From: Sebastes aleutianus
Taxonomy: Eukaryota; Chordata; Actinopteri; Perciformes; Sebastidae
NCBI GenBank assembly: GCA_916700875.1
Contig: CAKAKS010000038.1
Coordinates: forward strand, 9,651,719 to 9,715,718
DNA: 64,000 bases
Direction of reading: 5' to 3'
Positions within the stretch are counted from its first letter, which is position 1. Each line of letters opens with the position of its first letter. The position numbers and the translations under genes are program-made. Shown one piece after another: positions 58,056-64,000 of this stretch. The notes beneath the pieces are model-generated. The model searched no databases and was not told the DNA's origin. It saw only the letters and a program-made list of their open reading frames with translations.

Positions 58056-59640
58056 TCCGCCATCATAATCCCTCAATTCAAGTCAGCATGAATATAGACA
58101 CCAACAACCGTTTGGTGTGTAATGTAGCAGAAGCATCTAGCTGGCCGCCACTATAGTGCCACCCTGACACTGTCAAAGGTGCCACGTTTAGCCCCAGGCA
58201 CTACTACTCAATCACTGCCTGGTTCACAGGGGCCAGCACACACCAGCAGGGCCCACTAATGCTTTACTAACTCTCACCACCTCCGCTCCTCTGTCCCCCC
58301 CTCCTCTCCTTGTCGGGACAGGCAAAACCAGCGTCTCCCTCCCTCACCCCCCGGGTCCTTGTGGATTGAGCTCATCCCCCAGCACTAAGGGAGAGAAGAC
58401 AGGCCGTGTTTTGCCGGGGCCCCCGAGCAGCAGCTCTCAGCTCAGGATGGAGGATCCCGAGGCAGAAAACTCACGACTGCTACTGGAACCCCCCTGACAG
58501 GACATGTGTGGTAATGGGCTGCTATGTCCCAGACCTGTCACTGTGGAGTCCTGCAGGGTGCGCTCACATATGCCTGAACTCCATCTGCAAGAAAAAATTC
58601 TATATTTTCATTTCATGAAAATGCAAAGTTTATAAAAGTTGATGGGGAAATAATGTATATGTTAAGATGAGATGCATGTAGTCATAGTATAACGTGAACA
58701 TGTAAAGCCTTTCAAATCAAACAGCGAGTTGGGGGAGACAGACAAAAAGACAGAGTGGCACAGAATAAATGGGGAAAAAAAGAAAAACCCATTACAGTAA
58801 GAGGATATAGACAAATAAGAGTACAAAAAGATGATAGACAAGAGATGAAAGAAGAGTGGAGAAGCATGGCCGAGCCTTATAGATCAGATCCAGTATTCAC
58901 AGGTCCAGCTGGATAGGAGGTGAGAATTCAGGGTCAGGCTCCGACACGACTCCCTGACTCCTAATTTGGAGATTCTCATTTTCAGTTCCCGAACCGAGGG
59001 CAAGAAATCGTACCTGTGAGAAGCCTTCAGGCAGAACAGGGAGAGGTGTGGAAGAATCTGTTTCTGTCAGAGAGGGAGCTGCTCAACTACTTGCCTTTGT
59101 TCCGTCTGTGTGTCGACACAATCACAGCTGAGAGTTGTAACTTGGAAAACTTTTGGCTGAGAGACTGCACATTTATTTTTTTATGCATAACCACTTATTT
59201 CAACTCCGTCGCCACACGGAAAGCTGATCTTGGATGATTCAGTGACTTTTAAAATCATGCCTCTCTACAATCTCTGCATGTGGCAGATAATGGAAAAGAT
59301 ATAGATTGTTATTCCTCTATGAGAAGAATAATATAGAGCTCCATTTTAGTTAGAAAACTATTGAAAATACTTAAATGAGCAACAGTTGTGCACTGTGAGT
59401 CATGTTTCCATGAACATTACCATGAACATGGGCACTTGATAGTCAACCCCACACCATCCTGTTGCTGTAAATATTCGCCAAAGCATCAAATGTGTATTAA
59501 TCCACGGAAGAAAATAGTTCCCAACAAATACACCATTTACTTCTGTTTGAGTAACACTTACTACAAATTGCAGTGCCCAGCTGTTTCAGGAAATTACTGA
59601 ACTTAAAATGAAACATATACAGCATCTGTAACCTGATTCA
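58056..59640. other. non-coding, no gene seen
   Basis: The part 58140-58560 is CG-richer and repeat-free. The part 58720-58860 is purine-rich. No exon supported. Confidence 0.3.
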
Positions 59641-60178
59641 TTTTGTCAATTGAGAGCAACGTGTTTGGGGCTGAGTGCAAAAGACAGGGTATCAGGGTGG
59701 TGGTTCACTAGCTAGCTAATTGTTGTCGATTTTGAGATCTAATAAATAGTAAGTTCATCAAATTCAGTGCCCCATATAGCTGCAAAATGTATATAACGGA
59801 AACATTGATTGCGAGACGTTGTTTTACATCAATATATGACTTTATATTGGTGGCTAAAATAAAGCTAGCTAACACTTTGGGTAACGTTAATTGAATGTAG
59901 CTAATGTTTGTCAAGTAAAGCAAGCACCGCAAAGCTTTCTGGGATTATGAACGTGATGATCAACATACAAGCGACAGTAATTTTGTATAAAGTTGAGAGG
60001 CTAGACCACTGAAGTGATGACATGGTTGTGTCTTTCTTTCACTCTCTTCGTAAACAAATGCCAAATCATGATCTTTACGACAGGAGGTGGTGGTGCTCAT
60101 GGAAAACACTTCTACCACTTTTGTCCACAGGGGGCGCCAGAATCAGCACAAAATTAAATTTCCTCATAGTTACTTTAA
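59641..60178. mobile_element. probable TTAA-ended MITE, left end not defined
   Basis: The right end reads CCTCATAGTTACTTTAA with TTAA at 60175-60178. It is preceded by ACAGGGGGCGCCAGAATCAG, wording I recall at the end of a common fish repeat. The left boundary is a guess. Confidence 0.35.
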
Positions 60179-60853
60179 GGTCAGGTAACTAAAACACTTG
60201 GTAAGGAAAAGATCATTTTAACCAATCATGAATATGATAATTATATCATATCCCTCTTATTTATTATATATATTGATTTTTTTTTATGATTGCTGCTCAA
60301 TCCATACTGCACATTTTCATCTCATAATCCATCCTCATGATCCATCCTTTTTTTAAACTATGGGATTGTAATTGCCATTGTGTTAATATAACCCTATTTA
60401 TTTTTATTTTTATTTTATTTTCCCTGCTATATTATCTGTTTGCCACAAAGGCCAAGTAGCAAGCAGTGTAACTTGTTGAATCACAACATGTAACTTCAAT
60501 AAAAACAAAAGTTTACAATCTTTTGCTAACAACATGTTCATCATGTTTACTTCAGCTTTATTGGTTTTGTCTGTCACAATATTTTACCACAAACCGTATT
60601 TTTAAATGTGAAGATGAATAGATTACTTTGTAATTTGTGTGACCTTCGTTCAAACGCTGCGGCCTAAAGTGAGAACATAAAGCAAAGCGTTGTGTTATGA
60701 AGAGGGCAGCACAGTCATGCTATCATCATCAAACTCTCACACAAACACACCACAAACACATTTTGTTCACAATTCAGAACAACACAAATTTCTGCATCAT
60801 GATCCGCTGCGTGTCAAGACACACATGCACCCCTACGCCCTCTTTCTGAGAAA

Positions 60854-60855
<2 letters not shown>
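60179..60855. other. non-coding, no gene seen
   Basis: AT-rich; CTTCAATAAAAACAAAAG near 60495 could be an old retroposon tail. Confidence 0.3.

Positions 60856-60920
<65 letters not shown>
60856..60920. repeat. (CA)32 microsatellite
   Basis: Sixty-five bases of perfect CA; the His-Thr ORF over it is an artefact. Confidence 0.97.
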
Positions 60921-60925
<5 letters not shown>

Positions 60926-61225
60926 AAGCCTGGCTGAGCGTCCAGAGCTTCTGACACTGTCGTCTCATGGCTTCAGTGCTGAGGTCAACTTGTCAAAGAG
61001 ACAAGTGTGACCTTTCTCTGTCACGGCCACCGCAGCCTCGCTCTGAGATGATCTGAGACCGCCTTTTCACTTCTTCATTATACCAGAGCATCATTGACAC
61101 ATACAGTCACAGTTATACACACAATTTAGCTTATTATATTACATTGGCTGGGTGAATGACAGTACTTCATGGGGGTTTGTTTACAGTAACTCCTGCACTT
61201 CACCATTTAGCTACTTCAACTTCTA

Positions 61226-62330
61226 TTAGTGTAGTCTTGAGGAGTCTCAGACGAGACAAGTCTTGCCAAACCAAGTCCTAAGACAAGTCTCAAGTCCTTA
61301 AGGGTAAGTCCAGGACAAATTACAAGCCTTTCTAACCAAATTGCAAGACAATTGCAATTGCATTTGAACATTTTCTTTTTAAAGCTATAATGTTTTTTTT
61401 ACATGTACCTTTTGATGCATTGGCCTCGTAAATGAATATCTAAGGTCTTGCCTGATTCTGTCTCATCTATTTTTTATTGTTGTTACATTTTACTTAGCCT
61501 CAATCCAGAATTTCAAAACACTGCACACATCTCCAATTTGTTCATCCATTCAAATAGGTGTGGTGGTTTTGTGCCCGATTACTGCTGTCTCCGATGGCTG
61601 AAGAAACAATTGACCAATCAGAACTTGGTCGGCAGGATTATTTATGAAAAACACGACAGATAGATAGCGTGGATGACATACTGAAATAACAACTCTTAAA
61701 GGAACAGTGTGTAGGATTCAGGGGGCTCTATTGGCAGAAATGGAATATAATATTAAAAAGTATGTTTTCTTTAGTATATAATCACCTTAAATTAAGAATT
61801 GTTGTGTTTTCGTTACCTTAGAATGAGCCGTTTATATCTACATAGGGAGCTGGTCCTCTTCACAGAGCCAGCCGCCATGTGTCTACAGTAGCCCAGAATG
61901 GACAAACCAAACACTGACGGCCACCGTAGTTCTCCTACACGCTTGGCACACAGTTTCAGTTGGTTGCAACCTGCAACCTCACCGCTAAATACGGCCAAAT
62001 CCTAAACACTACACCTTTAAATTGACATATTTCTTTAATCAAAACGTTCCTGTGCCAACTGAAAATTATGTCGGCAGGACACATAAATCACTCAGGGCAA
62101 AACAAAACAAACCTAATCTGCTCTGTACTCTTGACCATACCCAGATGTGATGTAGCGCGGCACTGTCGTGCAATGGTACCAGTATGTATCAGTGCTGCAT
62201 AGGCTTTGGGAAAAAAGCATGTTGTCACCACTAGTTAGCTGTGCAAGTAGGATTATTATTAGATTGCTTGAAGTTACTCTTTAAGTCTGAGTCCAAATGT
62301 CAAGTCTCTAGTCTACAGCTCTGGTGAAAG
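61226..62330. mobile_element. CAAGTCTC-rich repeat, split by later insertions
   Basis: The left part (61226-61345) has ACGAGACAAGTCTTGCC, AAGACAAGTCTCAAGTCC and GGGTAAGTCC. The right part (62280-62330) has TTTAAGTCTGAGTCC and AATGTCAAGTCTCTAGTC. This CAAGTC wording belongs to a familiar fish repeat. The pieces lie about 0.9 kb apart, and the MITE at 61696-62020 lies between them. Confidence 0.45.
61696..62020 (+). mobile_element. TTAA-flanked MITE (AGGAACAGTGTGTAGGATT type)
   Basis: TTAA lies at 61696-61699 and 62017-62020. The left end AGGAACAGTGTGTAGGATT pairs with the right end, inverted AGGTGTAGTGTTTAGGATTT. It is a very common fish repeat with a piggyBac-type target. Complete at 325 bp and non-coding. 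Confidence 0.88.
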
Positions 62331-62995
62331 ACATGCTTGCAATCAGTGCAATTCAAGTTGTATTTAATTTTTCTTTTAGACAGTGTTTTTCACTTCAGTG
62401 ACTTTATTTAAATTTGAATACATTTGATGTGTTTTTTAAATTTGTATTTGTTTCTATTACTTTATATTCATCATCTGTAAAGCATGAACTCAGTGTACAT
62501 CCATCCCTAATGTGTGTTATCAGTATCTTTTTTCTTTATTTGTCCTGTCGTGTTTGCCTCCGTTTAAATTGCTTTAGTACATATATTTTTGTTCCTGTTT
62601 TGTTCTTGTCATCTCGCATCTTAAAGCTGGGACTTATTGTCTCAGCAGGTGTCAAGGGATTTGGTTTGTCTTTTGGTTTGGAGGAGACCTTCCTCCCCGT
62701 TAGCCCTTCGCTCTGCAGGGCTGCAGGGTTCACTGAAGCAAGGAGATGACATCTTCCCTTTCCACAGAGAGCACCACGTTTCTCTCTCCAGAACCTCGTA
62801 GAGGAGATACAGTGCAGATACACACACACACACACATGAGTCCCTAGCCACACACTCTCTGACCCCTCCACCCCGAGTCCTGCTCCTTGTACTCCCCCCC
62901 CACCTTCTCCTCCTCGCGCCCTCTGAGGAGACGCGCTGTATTGAGCGGGAGCTTGAAACCATGCTTGTATTGTCAAAGGAGTTGCCGGCACTTAC
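62331..62995. other. non-coding, no gene seen
   Basis: Unique-looking sequence with a short (AC)n run at 62819-62836. Open frames on both strands lack recognised content. Confidence 0.3.
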
Positions 62996-63029
62996 CTCCA
63001 CTTGAACATTTAGTGCTGTCTTGCTGGGC
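62996..63029 (-). other. possible 34-bp microexon, weak
   Basis: The minus strand has an acceptor GTGCTATTCTCTGTCCAG before 63029 and a full consensus donor GAG/GTAAGT at 62996/62995. The 34 bp between read AQQDSTKCSSG. A second AG six bases in would make it 28 bp. Strong splice sites this close together are suggestive, but nothing else supports an exon. Confidence 0.15.
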
Positions 63030-63519
63030 CTGGACAGAGAATAGCACTATAGGGTCACTGATGAATTGCTATTTCTGGACAAGGGATAAACACACTGCTT
63101 TGTAGGGATTATCTCTCCAATCTGTGGTGGCAGAGCTGAGATTTTTATCTTCCGTTTGTAGAGTCAGAGTCGTGATATGTGTTTGAATTTGTAACATTTG
63201 TTCTTTGTATATAAGGGATGACCATTGTGTCAACCAATAACTTAAATTAATTGTAGTCTGTTATTTTCACTGAAATTAACTGTTGATGAAGGGAATGACC
63301 AAGTCAGTGCTTTTTTGAGTCATAATCTTGTATAATTACATTATCAATAAAACCTTGTGTCAAATTTCCTATAGATCTGATGATGTTGCTCTTAAAACTG
63401 AGATCTGTATCTTTCTACATGTTGTCTAGCTGTTGTTGCTAAGGTGCTAAATTCAAAATTCAGAGCCTTTCTATTGCTTCCACACAGCTGTCAACATCAG
63501 CAGTTAGCAGTGCAATCCG
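63030..63519. other. non-coding, no gene seen
   Basis: AT-rich. ATCAATAAAACC at about 63343 is a poly-A-signal-like hexamer without a gene upstream. Confidence 0.3.
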
Positions 63520-64000
63520 ACCCGGATTTGATTTTATTAAGGATCCCCATTAGTTGGTGCTATAGCAACCAGCTAATCTTCCTCCTACAAACACATTAAA
63601 ATAACATATAAAATACAAATACAAGAATAAAAACCTTAGAAATAACATGTTACAGATAAAACTAAGAGATGCTGTATGACACCTGAGATAGCCCGCCAAA
63701 CAAAACAAACACTACCGCAGCAAACAAATTATACTCTTAAAAAAAGAGATAAAAAAAAGATAAAATTTGAGTTTCTTTTTGAACGCTGACTGACTAACAA
63801 TGCAGCAGAGACTTTGAGGCAAATTATTCCAGAGAGAAATTGATCTATAAATAAAAGACTGTTATGTCAAAAAGGACCGAGGAGCTCAGATTACAACACA
63901 CACAGAGGGAGAGCGACTTCCTTCTCTGCTCAGGTAGACATTATTCCTCTATATCTTTACATAACAAATAGATTGCTGATATATTAATGCTCTGGGAACC
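63520..64000 (-). mobile_element. LINE 3' region, runs off the window
   Basis: Read on the minus strand, the segment ends CACCAACTAATGGGGATCCT then TAATAAAATCAAAT, the 3' terminus of a widespread fish non-LTR retrotransposon. Further in it is A-rich 3' UTR-like sequence. Around 63790-63830, inverted, it contains TTGCCTCAAAGTCTCTGCTG, which could be the end of a coding part. The upstream end lies beyond the window. Confidence 0.6.

Noticed and set aside
60690..61010. 106-codon ORF with His-Thr repeat
   Set aside because: Reading of the (CA)32 tract; nothing protein-like outside the repeat.
62642..63001. 119- and 151-codon minus-strand ORFs
   Set aside because: Low-complexity Arg/Gly and Cys-Val readings of GC-rich and CA-repeat DNA; only the small splice-bounded piece at 62996-63029 was kept as a weak candidate.
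1..64000. CRISPR arrays, bacterial operons, ribosomal RNA or tRNA genes
   Set aside because: None seen; the sequence is vertebrate nuclear DNA in character.

Overview
The window looks like non-coding DNA from a teleost genome, probably a percomorph (spiny-rayed) fish. No complete protein-coding gene, tRNA, rRNA or CRISPR array could be supported. The evidence for a fish is long (TG)n/(CA)n tracts, a (GATA)n tract joined to a LINE-type tail, and many short non-autonomous DNA transposons of types I recognise as common in ray-finned fish. The long ORFs are mostly chance or microsatellite reading (His-Thr and Cys-Val runs). Family names rest on recognition of termini, target-site duplications (TSDs) and remembered fish repeats; no database search was possible.

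Layout. 0-8 kb: a LINE relic, a split repeat (838-955 and 1700-1822), an hAT-like MITE with a perfect 8-bp TSD and a nested retroposon tail (2938-3777), and two MITEs sharing one core (5069-5702, 7267-7782). 8-24 kb: mostly unique AT-rich sequence with a candidate conserved element (10.5-10.96 kb), an hAT-like MITE with a perfect TSD (12718-13294), a TTAA-flanked piggyBac-like MITE (14364-14837), a classic hAT-like MITE (16877-17233), an inverted-repeat element (18691-19026) and a 48-bp tandem repeat (23.4 kb). 24-34 kb: a long (TG)40, a full-length second copy of the 5-kb MITE (27206-27846), a hairpin element (30.4 kb) and an intact copy of the repeat that is split at 0.8-1.8 kb (32.7 kb).

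34-42.1 kb: the most gene-like part. It holds a 189-bp minus-strand open exon candidate with good splice sites (34014-34202), a CpG-rich first-exon or promoter candidate (37.0-37.3 kb), a retroposon-tail tandem duplication with a TTAA MITE exactly at its junction (37470-38513), a LINE C-terminus with only one in-frame stop (38541-38897), and a longer decayed LINE reverse-transcriptase relic (41.04-42.03 kb). 42-64 kb: a strong CTCF-type motif, TTAA-flanked MITEs (47873-48682, 53971-54488, 61696-62020), a 550-bp TIR element (49291-49843), a three-unit AT-rich palindromic element (51085-51720) and a LINE tail running off the end of the window.

Interpretation. This is best read as one or more large introns, or an intergenic gene desert, possibly of a minus-strand gene. 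Nothing in it forms a working pathway. The main biology visible is transposon nesting, core sharing between MITE families, and a rearrangement that may have been mediated by a MITE.
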